Below are positions 7,906-17,477 of a stretch of DNA of 55,274 bases, one piece after another. The position numbers were made by a program, and so were the translations under genes. Each line of letters opens with the position of its first letter. Position 1 is the first letter of the stretch. Source of the stretch: Acidobacteriota bacterium (GTDB lineage Bacteria; Acidobacteriota; Blastocatellia; Pyrinomonadales; Pyrinomonadaceae); NCBI GenBank assembly GCA_019242475.1, contig JAFAVK010000056.1, forward strand, positions 1 through 55,274, read 5' to 3'. Below the pieces are notes generated by a model. The model worked only from the letters and a program-made list of their open reading frames with translations, was not told the origin of the DNA and did no database searches.

Positions 7906-8823
7906 ATGGAAATCATCAACCGCAGGCAGCGGATGGCGAGCGTCGCGCGCAAGTTGCGGCGCGAGGAGGACAAGACCATCGGGCTCGTGCCGACGATGGG
8001 CGCGCTGCACGAGGGGCACCTCTCGCTCGTGCGCGAGGCGCGCCGGATGTGCGACGTGGTCATCGTCTCGGTCTTCGTCAACCCGACGCAGTTCGGCCCC
8101 GCCGAAGACTTCGCGCGCTACCCGCGCGATTTGACGGGCGACACCACGAAGCTCGCCGACTACAACGTCGATTACATCTTCGCCCCGCCGGTCGAGGAGG
8201 TCTACCCGAAGAACTTCGCGACCTACGTCACCGTCGAGGGGCTCTCCGAGACGATGGAGGGCGTCGCGCGCCCCGGCCACTTCCGCGGCGTCGCGACCGT
8301 GCTCACCGTCCTCTTCAACTCCGTCCGCCCCGACTTCGCCTTCTTCGGCCAGAAGGACGCGCAGCAGACGCTCGTCGTCAAGAGATTGGTGCGCGACCTC
8401 GCCTTCGACATCGAGGTCGTCGTCCTCCCTACCGTGCGCGAGCAGACGGGGCTCGCCCTCTCCTCGCGCAACGCGTACCTGTCGGACGAGCAGCGCAAGG
8501 CGGCCGCCGTGCTCTACCGCGGCCTGGCGCAGGCGCGCGAGGTCTACCTCGAAGGCGAGCGCGCGGCGAAGCGCCTGGCCGAGACCGTGCGCGCGCAGGT
8601 GGAGGCCGAGCCCCTGGCGCGGCTCGAATACGTCGGGGCCGTGGACGCCGAGACGATGGAGAAGTACGACCGGCTCCCCGAAGACCGCCCCGTCCTCATC
8701 GCGCTCGCCGCGCAGGTCGGCAAGACGCGCCTCATCGACAACATCGTCATCCAGCCCGCGCGCCCGAAGACCGGCGTGACGGGGAGGCTGACGCTGCCGG
8801 GCGGCGAGCAGTCGAAGCCGTGA
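7906..8823 (+). CDS. panC: Pantoate-beta-alanine ligase (pantothenate synthetase)
   Basis: PanC condenses pantoate with beta-alanine using ATP. The 305-residue protein has PTMGALHEGHLSLVREAR with the HxGH nucleotide-binding motif, FVNPTQFGPAEDF, FGQKDAQQ and LALSSRNAYL. I chose the ATG at 7906 because the sequence before it is the repeat arm, whose in-frame codons would add a non-homologous extension. The gene is flanked on both sides by near-identical ACCGTGA inverted repeats. panD is not in the window. Confidence 0.94.
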   Translation: MEIINRRQRMASVARKLRREEDKTIGLVPTMGALHEGHLSLVREARRMCDVVIVSVFVNPTQFGPAEDFARYPRDLTGDTTKLADYNVDYIFAPPVEEVYPKNFATYVTVEGLSETMEGVARPGHFRGVATVLTVLFNSVRPDFAFFGQKDAQQTLVVKRLVRDLAFDIEVVVLPTVREQTGLALSSRNAYLSDEQRKAAAVLYRGLAQAREVYLEGERAAKRLAETVRAQVEAEPLARLEYVGAVDAETMEKYDRLPEDRPVLIALAAQVGKTRLIDNIVIQPARPKTGVTGRLTLPGGEQSKP

Positions 8824-8839
8824 GCCTTGACAAGAAAAA

Positions 8840-8932
8840 GCCGTGAACCGTGAACCGTCAACCGTGACAAGAAAGTGCGGGCCTTTAGAACTGTCTTTCA
8901 CTCGTCACGGTTGACGGTTCACGGTTCACGGC
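8840..8932. repeat. Inverted repeat after panC, ACCGTGA heptamer family
   Basis: Perfect 29-bp arms at 8840-8868 and 8904-8932 flank a 35-bp loop. The arms are GTGAACC, GTGAACC, GTCAACC, GTGAC. Compared with the copy at 7813-7889, an A in the third word is C here, and the pairing T in the other arm is G, so pairing is kept. Confidence 0.92.
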
Positions 8933-8943
8933 CTTTCTGACGC

Positions 8944-8971
8944 TTGCGGAGTCGCGGCTTTGCTGTATAAT
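8944..8971 (+). promoter_or_regulatory. Predicted promoter of the FHA-protease/kinase cluster
   Basis: TTGCGG at 8944-8949 and a perfect TATAAT at 8966-8971 are 16 bp apart. It is the only good promoter seen ahead of the signalling genes and would give a leader of about 310 bases. Confidence 0.5.
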
Positions 8972-9287
8972 CTGCCGCCGTGACCGAAGGCAGGACGAGC
9001 GATCCCCGACGCCGCCGGCCGCCCTTCGCCGTTTGAGGGCGCGCGGGCTCACATTGACTTTCAAGCATTAAACTTACCCGCCCGCGGTAACAATCTTGAA
9101 ACAGCACGCAGCAGTCGCTCGCCACCGCCGCCTCGTGCGTCGCCCCGGTGCGGGTTCGCCCTCGGCCTGAAAGGGTTGAGCCCGCCCGCGCCCGTTTCAC
9201 GCGTTAACCATCGACACAGGAAAGACCGCCGCCACCACGCCAGCGCGTCGCCTGACCGTCCAGAGTTAGACCCTGAAGGAGACCACA
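8972..9287 (+). other. Long untranslated leader, no gene seen
   Basis: About 316 bases lie between the predicted -10 element and the ATG at 9288. No convincing open frame with a start and ribosome binding site is present, and I do not recognise a known riboswitch or small RNA. Several short GC-rich self-complementary stretches occur, as expected at this base composition. A ribosome binding site (AAGGAG) sits 9 bases before the ATG. Confidence 0.4.
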
Positions 9288-10985
9288 ATGGAACGCATCG
9301 TTCTCAAGCACCTTAGCGGCTCGAAGGCCAACCAGGTGGAAGAGTTCCCGCTCAACCACGTCAAGGAGTTGATCCTCGGGCGTGATCCCTCGTCAACGGT
9401 TAAGTATGACCCCGACCGCGACGACCTCGTCGGGCGTCAGCACGCCAAGATCACACAAGACCCGAACGACCCCTCGCAGTTCATCGTCTCCGACATGAAC
9501 AGCCGCAACGGGACGTTTGTGAACAACCAGCGCATCAACGGCACCGTCCGCGTCAACCCGGGCGACCAGGTGCAGCTCGGCCCGGGCGGCCCGGCCTTTA
9601 TCTTCGACGTCGAGCCGCGCCCGGCCGGCGCCACCAAGGCCACGCGCGTCGCGCAGGCCGGCCCGACCGCCCCCGCCACCCGCGTCCCCGGCGGCCCCGG
9701 CCCCACGACCCCGGCCTTCCCGCCGACCGCGCCCGCGCCGCAGCAGCCGCACGGCGTCGGCAAGGCCACCGTCGAGCGCATCGTCTCGCAGAACGTGCAG
9801 CAGGCCAAGAAGAGCCAGAGCCGCACCTACCTCGCGGTCATCGCCGTCGTCGTCGTGCTCTTCGTCGGCATCGCGGGCGTCGGCGGCTTCTTCGTCTGGC
9901 GCGGCTTCTCCTCGAAGTCCACCGAGATCAGCACGCTCAAGAAGGGCCTGGACGAGGCGAAGGATGCGAAGACGGCCGAGGTGGCCGCCGCGGCGGTCAA
10001 GCCCTCCGAGATCGTCTCCAACTACGGCAAGGCCGTCGTCAAGATCGACGTGGCCTGGAAGCTCGTCTCGCAGCAGGGCAACGGGCTCGTCTACCACCAG
10101 TACACGATGTACAACGGCCGCCCGGCCGCGCTCTACGTCAAGGTCGGCGACGCCATCGAGCCCTACCTGACCTACAACTCGAACAGCCTGAACGTCGGCA
10201 TCGGCGGGCGCCACACCGGCTCGGGCTTCGCCGTCTCGTCCGACGGCTTCATCCTGACGAACCGCCACGTCGCGGCCGCGTGGGAGTCGGCCTACCAGTT
10301 CCCGGCGTCGGCGGACAACGGCATCCTCGTCGCGCCCGGCGCCAACGGCCAGATGACGCCCGTCGCCGCCGTGCCGCAGGCCCCGGCCAACTGGATTCCG
10401 GCGCAGACCAAGCAGGACGGCATCTCCTACGACGGCCGCAACGACCACCTCGAAGTCCTCTTCCCGAACTCCGACCGGGAGCTGTCGGCGAAGCTCTCCT
10501 CGGTCAGCAAGCGGCACGACGTGGCGCTGATTAAGGTGGACAGCCCCGGCACCGTCCCGGCGGTCGAGATCAACGACAACTACGACTCGATCTCGGCGGG
10601 CGAGACGGCCGTCGTCCTCGGCTACCCCGCGATCTCGCAGCCGGTCTTCGGCATCGTCAAGTCGCAGGACGCCATCAACAAGGAGACGCAGGTCGTCGAG
10701 ATTCCCGACCCGACCGTGACGGTCGGCAACATCGGGCGCATCTACCGCAACAACGAGGGGAGCGGCGGCGCGGCCGTGGGCGCCGAGAAGACGACCGTCT
10801 CGGTCATCGGCGACTCGTACCAGTTGCAGATCAACACGACCGGCTCCGGCAACTCGGGCGGCCCCGTCTTCGACGACCACGGCCGCGTGATCGCCATCTT
10901 CTACGCCGGCCTCTCCGACGGCCGCACCGCCGTCACCTTCGCCGTCCCGATCCGCTACGGCAAGGAACTGATGGGGACGAAGTAA
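9288..10985 (+). CDS. FHA domain, transmembrane segment and trypsin-like serine protease fusion
   Basis: The 565-residue protein has three parts. An FHA domain (about 1-110; LGRDPSS, GRQHAKI, SRNGTFVNN) should bind phosphothreonine in the cytoplasm. After a Pro/Ala linker comes one membrane segment (about 181-204). The outside portion is a trypsin-like protease with His327 (TNRHVAA), Asp411 (HDVALIKVD) and Ser523 (GSGNSGGPVFD), the arrangement of secreted HtrA/trypsin proteases, with no visible PDZ domain. The obvious reading is a membrane protease whose cytoplasmic end responds to the neighbouring Ser/Thr kinases; that link is inferred. The start is an ATG with AAGGAG upstream. The FHA domain is N-terminal rather than attached to a kinase, which is notable. 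Confidence 0.85.
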   Translation: MERIVLKHLSGSKANQVEEFPLNHVKELILGRDPSSTVKYDPDRDDLVGRQHAKITQDPNDPSQFIVSDMNSRNGTFVNNQRINGTVRVNPGDQVQLGPGGPAFIFDVEPRPAGATKATRVAQAGPTAPATRVPGGPGPTTPAFPPTAPAPQQPHGVGKATVERIVSQNVQQAKKSQSRTYLAVIAVVVVLFVGIAGVGGFFVWRGFSSKSTEISTLKKGLDEAKDAKTAEVAAAAVKPSEIVSNYGKAVVKIDVAWKLVSQQGNGLVYHQYTMYNGRPAALYVKVGDAIEPYLTYNSNSLNVGIGGRHTGSGFAVSSDGFILTNRHVAAAWESAYQFPASADNGILVAPGANGQMTPVAAVPQAPANWIPAQTKQDGISYDGRNDHLEVLFPNSDRELSAKLSSVSKRHDVALIKVDSPGTVPAVEINDNYDSISAGETAVVLGYPAISQPVFGIVKSQDAINKETQVVEIPDPTVTVGNIGRIYRNNEGSGGAAVGAEKTTVSVIGDSYQLQINTTGSGNSGGPVFDDHGRVIAIFYAGLSDGRTAVTFAVPIRYGKELMGTK

Positions 10986-10990
10986 GACAG

Positions 10991-11108
10991 ACGGCAGTAG
11001 GCAGCAGGCAGTAGGCAGTCGCCCCGCGTTTTGAAAGTTGAAGGGTTAACCCACACTTTCCGTAATCGGCGCTTTCAACTGCCTACTGCCATCTGCCTAC
11101 TGCCTACC
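10991..11108. repeat. Intergenic inverted repeat, GCAGTAG heptamer family (imperfect)
   Basis: The left arm 10991-11019 (words GCAGTAG, GCAGCAG, GCAGTAG) pairs with the right arm 11078-11108, except that the third-from-end word is GCAGATG on the right and GCAGCAG on the left. The arms enclose 58 bp. This is one of the few loci where the variant word is not mirrored. Confidence 0.85.
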
Positions 11109-11114
11109 GATTCC

Positions 11115-12425
<1,311 letters not shown>

Positions 12426-12459
12426 GGCGGCCGAAACTTTTCACACAAGGGGACATTTC

Positions 12460-13341
12460 ATGTTCGGTAAAAAGAGGGCGTCCGATTCAGCGGCCAGGGA
12501 GACGCGGCAGCTCGAGGTGCCGCCGCCCGCGGCCTTCGAGATCGACGCCAGCGTCCAGACCGACAAGGGCTGCGTGCGCGAGATCAACGAGGACTCGGGC
12601 CGCATGGTGCGGCCGGCCGACCCGCGGCTGCTCGCCGAGAAGGGCACGCTCGTCGTCGTCGCCGACGGCATGGGCGGCCACTCCGCCGGCGAGGTCGCCA
12701 GCCAGATGGCGGCCGACATCGTGAGCCGCCTCTATTACGAGACGCGCGCCGAGCCGGGCGCGGCGCTCAAGCGCTCCGTCGAGGAGGCCAACCGCCGCAT
12801 CCACGAGGCCGCGGCCGAAGACGAGGCCAAACACGGCATGGGCACGACCTGCACGGCGCTCGCGCTCTGCCAGGGTCGCGCCCACGCCGCGCACGTCGGC
12901 GACAGCCGACTCTACATGCTGCGCGCGGGGCAGCTCTACCAGCTCTCGGAAGACCACTCGGCCGTCAACGAGATGGTCAAGCTCGGCATCATCACCAAGG
13001 AGCAGGCGCGCACGCACGAGGACAAGAACGTCATCCTGCGCGCGCTCGGCACGACGCCCGAGGTCGAGGTCTCGGTCATCGAACCCTTCCCCGTCCGCGA
13101 GGGCGACCGCTACCTGCTCTGCTCGGACGGCCTGCACGACCTCGTCCTGGAGAACGAGATCGCGTCCATACTTTCCGAGTCAACAGACATCCACGCCGCC
13201 GGCGAGCGCCTCATCGCGCTGGCGAAGGAGCGCGGCGGGCACGACAACATCACGGTGGGCATCATCGCAATCATGCCCGAGGGGACGGCGGCGGCCGAGG
13301 CACAGGACGCGCCCACGACGCGCGAGGTGGAGGCAATATGA
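12460..13341 (+). CDS. PP2C-family Ser/Thr protein phosphatase
   Basis: The 293-residue protein is a bacterial PP2C (PrpC/PstP type) without a membrane segment. The metal-binding motifs are present: NED (Asp45), DGMGGH (Asp69), GDSR (147-150), CSDGL (221-225) and HDNITV (261-266). It should dephosphorylate the substrates of the adjacent kinases and perhaps the kinases themselves. The ATG at 12460 follows AAGGGGACA. It overlaps the next kinase by 4 bases (ATGA), so the phosphatase and second kinase are translationally coupled. Confidence 0.92.
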   Translation: MFGKKRASDSAARETRQLEVPPPAAFEIDASVQTDKGCVREINEDSGRMVRPADPRLLAEKGTLVVVADGMGGHSAGEVASQMAADIVSRLYYETRAEPGAALKRSVEEANRRIHEAAAEDEAKHGMGTTCTALALCQGRAHAAHVGDSRLYMLRAGQLYQLSEDHSAVNEMVKLGIITKEQARTHEDKNVILRALGTTPEVEVSVIEPFPVREGDRYLLCSDGLHDLVLENEIASILSESTDIHAAGERLIALAKERGGHDNITVGIIAIMPEGTAAAEAQDAPTTREVEAI

Positions 13342-15083
13342 TCGGACAGGTTTTCGGGAACTATAAAGTCACGCAGAAGCTCGGCGAGGGCGGGATGGGC
13401 GAGGTCTACCGCGGGGTGGACATGATGCTCGAACGCGAGGTCGCCATCAAGTTCCTGCGGCCCGAGCTGGCGAGCCAGGCGCAGGTCGTCGAGCGCTTCC
13501 GCTCGGAGGCCGTCACGCTCGCCAAGCTCCAGCACGCGAACATCGCCACGCTCTACAGCTTCATGCGGCAGGGCGACAGCTTCATCATGGTCTTGGAGTT
13601 CGTCCGCGGCGTCACGCTCGACCACGTCATCCAGCAGCGCGGCGCCATCCCCGTCGAGTCGGCCATCCCCATCTTCTGCCAGATGCTCGACGGCATCCAG
13701 GAGGCGCACTCCGAGGGCATCATCCACCGCGACATCAAGCCCGCGAACATGATGCTCACCGAGAAGGGCACGCTCAAAGTCCTCGACTTCGGCATCGCGC
13801 GCATCCTCGGCACGGCGCGCATGACGCGCCAGGGGAACATCATCGGCACCATCGAGTACATGTCGCCCGAGCAGGTGCGCGGCTTCGAAACGGACGCCCG
13901 CTCCGACATCTACTCGCTCGGGATGTTGCTCTACGAGATGCTGACCGCGCGCTGCCCGTTCGACATCCAGAACGAGTTCGAGCTGATGAAGGCGCAGATC
14001 GAGCAGTACCCCGTCCCGCCGCGCCAGCTCAACCCGGCCATCCCCGAGGTGGTCGAGCAGGCCATCTGGAAGGCCATCGGCAAAGACCCGGCGCAGCGCT
14101 TCCAGAGCGCGGCCGAGTTCCGCACGTTCCTCCTGAACGCGGGCTTCGCCGCCTCGGGCCGCATCGAGCCGCTCGCGGTCGGCGACCCCAACGCCTTCGG
14201 GACGCGCCCGACCTCGACCCCGCCTTCGAGCTACCCGCCGTCGCCGTTCGCGACAACGCCGATGCAGCCCGGCTTCCAGATGCCCACGCAGCCCGGCGCC
14301 GCGACGCCCTCGAACCCCGGCGCGACTGCGCCGCCGCAGGGCGCGACCGTCCCTTCGCAGCCCGGTCTCCAGTCCGCTTCGAACCCCGGCCTCGACGCGA
14401 CGCTCATCGACCGGCCGATCCCGCCCAAGCCTTCCACCTCGAAGGAGACGCGCGTCGGCGCGCCCGCTCCGCCTCCCGCGGCGGCGGCCGCGGCCGGAGC
14501 CGGGGCGAAGGAGACGCGCGTCGGCCCCGCGCCGCCGCGGCCTTTCGCGCCGCAGCCGCCGCCGGGCTTCCAGGCGCAGCAGCACCAGGTGAAGCCGCAG
14601 GCGGGGAGCAAGAAGTGGATTTACATCGCGGGCGCGGGCGTCGCGGCCCTGGTTGTCGTCGGCGTGCTCGTCGTCGGGGGCGCCTTCCTCCTGCTGCGCG
14701 GGAAGGGCGGGCCGGAGCCGGTCAAGCCGGCGGCGCTCGCGGACAAGCCCGCCGCGCCCGCCACGCAGCCGACGACCGAGCAGCCGCAGCCGGCGCCGAC
14801 CGCCGCGGCCGACGCCTCCAACACTCAGCCTGTTAAAAGCGGCGGCACGCCCGCCGACACGACGGCCGTGCCCGGCGGCACGACGGAGGTTCCGCTCGCG
14901 CCCCTCGACCCGCCGGCCAGCGCGGGCACTTCGACGGCCGGCACCGGCTCGACCACGCAGGGCACGAGCCGCACGACGGCGGCGGCGCCGAAGCCCGCGC
15001 AGCCCAAGCCGCCCCGCGCGAACGACTCGGCCGACGCCGCCCGCAAGCGCCGCGAGGCCGCGCTCCGCGCCCTCGACCAGTAA
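13338..15083 (+). CDS. Ser/Thr protein kinase with Pro-rich linker and membrane anchor
   Basis: The 581-residue protein has a complete Hanks-type kinase domain (about 9-270): GEGGMGEVY, Lys38, HRDIKPAN (Asp132), DFG (Asp150) and SPEQ. A low-complexity Pro/Gly/Thr/Gln linker (about 275-425) contains degenerate repeats such as QPGAATPSNPG. One membrane segment lies at about 427-453. A Thr/Pro/Ala-rich tail without a recognised sensor domain ends the protein. The many ATR/KETRVG-like threonines in the linker could be phosphorylated. It is coupled to the PP2C phosphatase by a 4-base overlap. The tail is followed within 3 bp by a 36-bp inverted repeat. Confidence 0.9.
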   Translation: MIGQVFGNYKVTQKLGEGGMGEVYRGVDMMLEREVAIKFLRPELASQAQVVERFRSEAVTLAKLQHANIATLYSFMRQGDSFIMVLEFVRGVTLDHVIQQRGAIPVESAIPIFCQMLDGIQEAHSEGIIHRDIKPANMMLTEKGTLKVLDFGIARILGTARMTRQGNIIGTIEYMSPEQVRGFETDARSDIYSLGMLLYEMLTARCPFDIQNEFELMKAQIEQYPVPPRQLNPAIPEVVEQAIWKAIGKDPAQRFQSAAEFRTFLLNAGFAASGRIEPLAVGDPNAFGTRPTSTPPSSYPPSPFATTPMQPGFQMPTQPGAATPSNPGATAPPQGATVPSQPGLQSASNPGLDATLIDRPIPPKPSTSKETRVGAPAPPPAAAAAAGAGAKETRVGPAPPRPFAPQPPPGFQAQQHQVKPQAGSKKWIYIAGAGVAALVVVGVLVVGGAFLLLRGKGGPEPVKPAALADKPAAPATQPTTEQPQPAPTAAADASNTQPVKSGGTPADTTAVPGGTTEVPLAPLDPPASAGTSTAGTGSTTQGTSRTTAAAPKPAQPKPPRANDSADAARKRREAALRALDQ

Positions 15084-15085
15084 CA

Positions 15086-15177
15086 GGTCAGAGCCGCCCG
15101 CGGTAGCGGGTGGCCCTTTGCTAAACGGAGCATCCGAATTTGCAAAGGGCCACCCGCTACCGCGGGCGGCTCTGACC
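15086..15177. repeat. Intergenic 36-bp perfect inverted repeat (CCGCCCGCGGTAGCGGGTGG type)
   Basis: Arms 15086-15121 and 15142-15177 are exact complements over 36 bp with a 20-bp loop. Unlike the heptamer families, the arm has its own internal dyad around CCGCGG/GCGGG. It starts 3 bp after the kinase stop. Such an RNA would form a very stable hairpin and could separate the kinase cluster from the TPR genes. Confidence 0.9.
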
Positions 15178-15194
15178 ACTATGACGCGAACGAG

Positions 15195-16112
15195 ATGTTG
15201 ATGGTTAAGCTCAAAGCAGAAAGGTTGAAAGGCGCAGGGTTCGTCTTCGCCCTGCTCGCGGCAACCCTTCTCTTCCCCGCGGGCGCGTTGGCGCAGGCCA
15301 AGAAGCCGATCACGCGCGACGGGCTCGTCAAGGCCGTCCGCATCAACGGCCTCTCGACGGCCGAACTCGTCCAGCAGGTGCAGTCGCGCGGCGTCTCCTT
15401 CCAGATGACCCCGGACGCCGAGGCGGAACTCCGCGCGGCCGGCGCGCGCCCCGAAGTCATCGAGGCGGCGCGCGCCAGCTACCGGCCCGGCGTGGTCGCG
15501 GCGTCGGGCGGCGGGAGACGCGGCGGCAGGCAGCCAACGCCCCCGCCGTCCCGCCGCGGGCCGGACTACGACGAGCTGACTGACCAGGCCACGGCCGCAT
15601 ATGACATGCGGGACGCTTCGCGCGCGACGCAACTCTTGCAGCAGGCGATTCAGCTCAGCCCGCAGCAGCCGCGCGCTTATCAACTACTCGGCTTCACGCA
15701 GCTCTACCTCCAGAACAACCTCGACGAGGCCGAGAGGAACATGCGCAAGGCGATTGAGCTGGGCGGCTCGGCCTCGTTCCGCGTCTTCCACGACCACGCC
15801 AACGGCACGTTCAACCAGACCTGCTCGGGGACGCTCTTCGTCACCAGGACGAACGTCACCTACAAGGCCGACGACGGCCGCGACACCTTCGAGGCGCAGG
15901 ACGGCCTCATCAAAGAGATCAAGACCAACAAGGTCTCCGGCGGCGCCTTCGGGATGCTGCTCGGGGGCAAGAACCTCGGCGCCTTCCACCTCAAGGTCAA
16001 GTTCGGCGGCGACAGCCGGAACTACAACTTCGCCCCGCTCACGAACAAGAAGGCCGAGTCCGAGCTGATCATCACCCTCGTCAAAGCCTACGGCGGCGTG
16101 CAGGGAGAATGA
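15195..16112 (+). CDS. Secreted TPR protein with PH-like C-terminal domain (paralogue A)
   Basis: The 305-residue protein starts with a signal peptide (cleavage near ALAQA, about residue 34). A ~65-residue N-terminal module (KPITRDGLVKAVRING, then STAELVQQVQSRG and GARPEVIEAAR) is shared with the next gene. Then come tetratricopeptide-like helices (about 120-185; YDELTDQATAAYD, AIQLSPQQPRAYQLLG). The C-terminal ~110 residues (GTLFVTRTNVTYKADDGRD) resemble a PH-like beta fold. The function is unknown. The TGA is the first three bases of the next inverted repeat. An ATG two codons downstream of the chosen start is equally possible. Confidence 0.65.
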   Translation: MLMVKLKAERLKGAGFVFALLAATLLFPAGALAQAKKPITRDGLVKAVRINGLSTAELVQQVQSRGVSFQMTPDAEAELRAAGARPEVIEAARASYRPGVVAASGGGRRGGRQPTPPPSRRGPDYDELTDQATAAYDMRDASRATQLLQQAIQLSPQQPRAYQLLGFTQLYLQNNLDEAERNMRKAIELGGSASFRVFHDHANGTFNQTCSGTLFVTRTNVTYKADDGRDTFEAQDGLIKEIKTNKVSGGAFGMLLGGKNLGAFHLKVKFGGDSRNYNFAPLTNKKAESELIITLVKAYGGVQGE

Positions 16113-16183
16113 TGAATGACGAGTGATGAATGATGAATGTGACGACGGTGCTATATTCATCATTCATCACTCGTCATTCATCA
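16110..16183. repeat. Intergenic inverted repeat, GTGATGA heptamer family
   Basis: Perfect 29-bp arms at 16110-16138 and 16155-16183 flank a 16-bp loop. The words TGATGAA, TGACGAG, TGATGAA, TGATGAA are exactly mirrored. The left arm begins with the stop codon of paralogue A, and the right arm ends about 20 bp before the start of paralogue B. Confidence 0.92.
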
Positions 16184-16203
16184 CTTCGAAAGAGGTATCC
16201 GTC

Positions 16204-17352
16204 ATGAGAACGAAGAAGATGTTGAGAAGCAGCAGGGTCTCGTTCGTCGCCCTCCTCGCCGCCTGCGCGGCGCTCCTGTTCGCGGGCACGGCCTCGACGC
16301 AGACGGCGAAGAAGCCGATCACGAAGCAGGGCTTGGTCAACGCCGTCAAGATCAACGGCCTGACGACGCAGGAGCTGGTGCAGCAGATTCAGCGGCGCGG
16401 CGTGGACTTCGAGATGACGGCGTCCGACGAGTCCGACTTGCAGTCGGTCGGCGCGCGCCCCGAAGTCATCGAGGCGGCGCGCAACAACTACCGCCCGGCG
16501 GTCGTCGCCACCGCGCGCCCGACCCCCGTGAACGTCCCGCCGCGCACGAACACGACCGCGCCGGCGAACGTCCCCGACGGCCCCCCGCTCTCGAAGGCAG
16601 AAATTGTGACGATGCTCCAGGGCGGCATCCCCACGGCGCGCGTCGAGCAGTTCGTCGAGAAGCGCGGCGTCAACTTCCAGGTCACGCCCGAGGTCGCGCA
16701 CGAGATCACGGCCGCGGGCGGCAACCGCTCGCTCGTCGGCGCCATCACCGAGAAGTCCACTGCCGACGTGGCCTCGAACAACAACAACAACAACGGCGGC
16801 GACTCGCCCTTCGGCCCGGCCACGAACGCGGGGAACAACAACGCGCCCGACTACGACGACCTCATCGACCGCGCCAACTCGGCCGTCTCCTCGCAGGACT
16901 TCAACGGCGCCATCCGCTACGCGCAGCAGGCCGCGCAGCTCGACCCGCAGCAGCCGACGGCCTACTCCATCCTCGGCACCCTCGCGCTCTACTATAGCCA
17001 GAACGTCTCGACCGCCGAGCAGCAGATGCGCGCCGCCATCGAGCGCGGGGGCGCCGCCGCCTTCCACGTCTACCACGACCACAACGGCTCGTTCGGCCAG
17101 TACTGCGAGGGCTCGTTCTTCATCACCAAGACCGGCGTCAGCTTCAAGGCCAACGACGGGCGCGACACCTTCGAGGCCGAGGACTCGAACATCAAGGAGG
17201 TGAAGGTCAACGGCTTCGTCGGCTCGGAGTACGGCGCCTTCCACATCAAGCCGGTGCAGCCCATCAACGGCCGCAACAACTTCAACTTCGCGCCCAACAC
17301 GCGGAGCAAGGCGGAGGCCCAGCTCATCATCCGGCTCATCTCGGCCTACTGA
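16204..17352 (+). CDS. Secreted TPR protein with PH-like C-terminal domain (paralogue B)
   Basis: The 382-residue product is a tandem paralogue of the gene before it. It shares the signal peptide, the KPITKQGLVNAVKINGLTTQ module, TPR-like helices (about 235-300) and the PH-like end (GSFFITKTGVSFKANDGRD). It carries a second copy of the N-terminal helical module (about 120-175; PLSKAEIVTMLQGGIPTARV), absent from paralogue A, and an Asn-rich spacer with six consecutive Asn. I chose the ATG at 16204 for its position after GAAAGAGG and at the signal peptide. The TGA abuts the following inverted repeat. The function is unknown. Confidence 0.65.
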   Translation: MRTKKMLRSSRVSFVALLAACAALLFAGTASTQTAKKPITKQGLVNAVKINGLTTQELVQQIQRRGVDFEMTASDESDLQSVGARPEVIEAARNNYRPAVVATARPTPVNVPPRTNTTAPANVPDGPPLSKAEIVTMLQGGIPTARVEQFVEKRGVNFQVTPEVAHEITAAGGNRSLVGAITEKSTADVASNNNNNNGGDSPFGPATNAGNNNAPDYDDLIDRANSAVSSQDFNGAIRYAQQAAQLDPQQPTAYSILGTLALYYSQNVSTAEQQMRAAIERGGAAAFHVYHDHNGSFGQYCEGSFFITKTGVSFKANDGRDTFEAEDSNIKEVKVNGFVGSEYGAFHIKPVQPINGRNNFNFAPNTRSKAEAQLIIRLISAY

Positions 17353-17430
17353 GACGGGGAGACGGGCAGACGGGGTGACGGGGAGACGTTTGACGACACA
17401 GTCTCTTTCTCCCCGTCACCCCGTCACCCC
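17350..17430. repeat. Intergenic inverted repeat, GAGACGGG octamer family
   Basis: The left arm 17351-17386 is built of 8-bp words (GAGACGGG, GAGACGGG, CAGACGGG, GTGACGGG). The right arm 17408-17430 pairs with the last 23 bases of the left, with two mismatches in one word. The stop codon of paralogue B overlaps the left end. The same family recurs at 36097-36186. Confidence 0.85.
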
Positions 17431-17477
17431 TTCCCCCCTTCACTTCTTTTCGCCCGCGCGCGCGTGAAACCGAAGCG

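Noticed and set aside
7813..8932. Composite transposon carrying panC between two repeats
   Set aside because: The flanking repeats are similar, but no transposase, target duplication or compositional shift is seen, and panB-panC is a normal operon. The repeats are members of the wider intergenic class.
13110..15683. Very long open frame (857 codons) on the minus strand over the second kinase
   Set aside because: It is antisense to a kinase with complete catalytic motifs. High GC with G/C at third positions leaves the opposite frame open. The product is Arg/Gly-rich without any fold.
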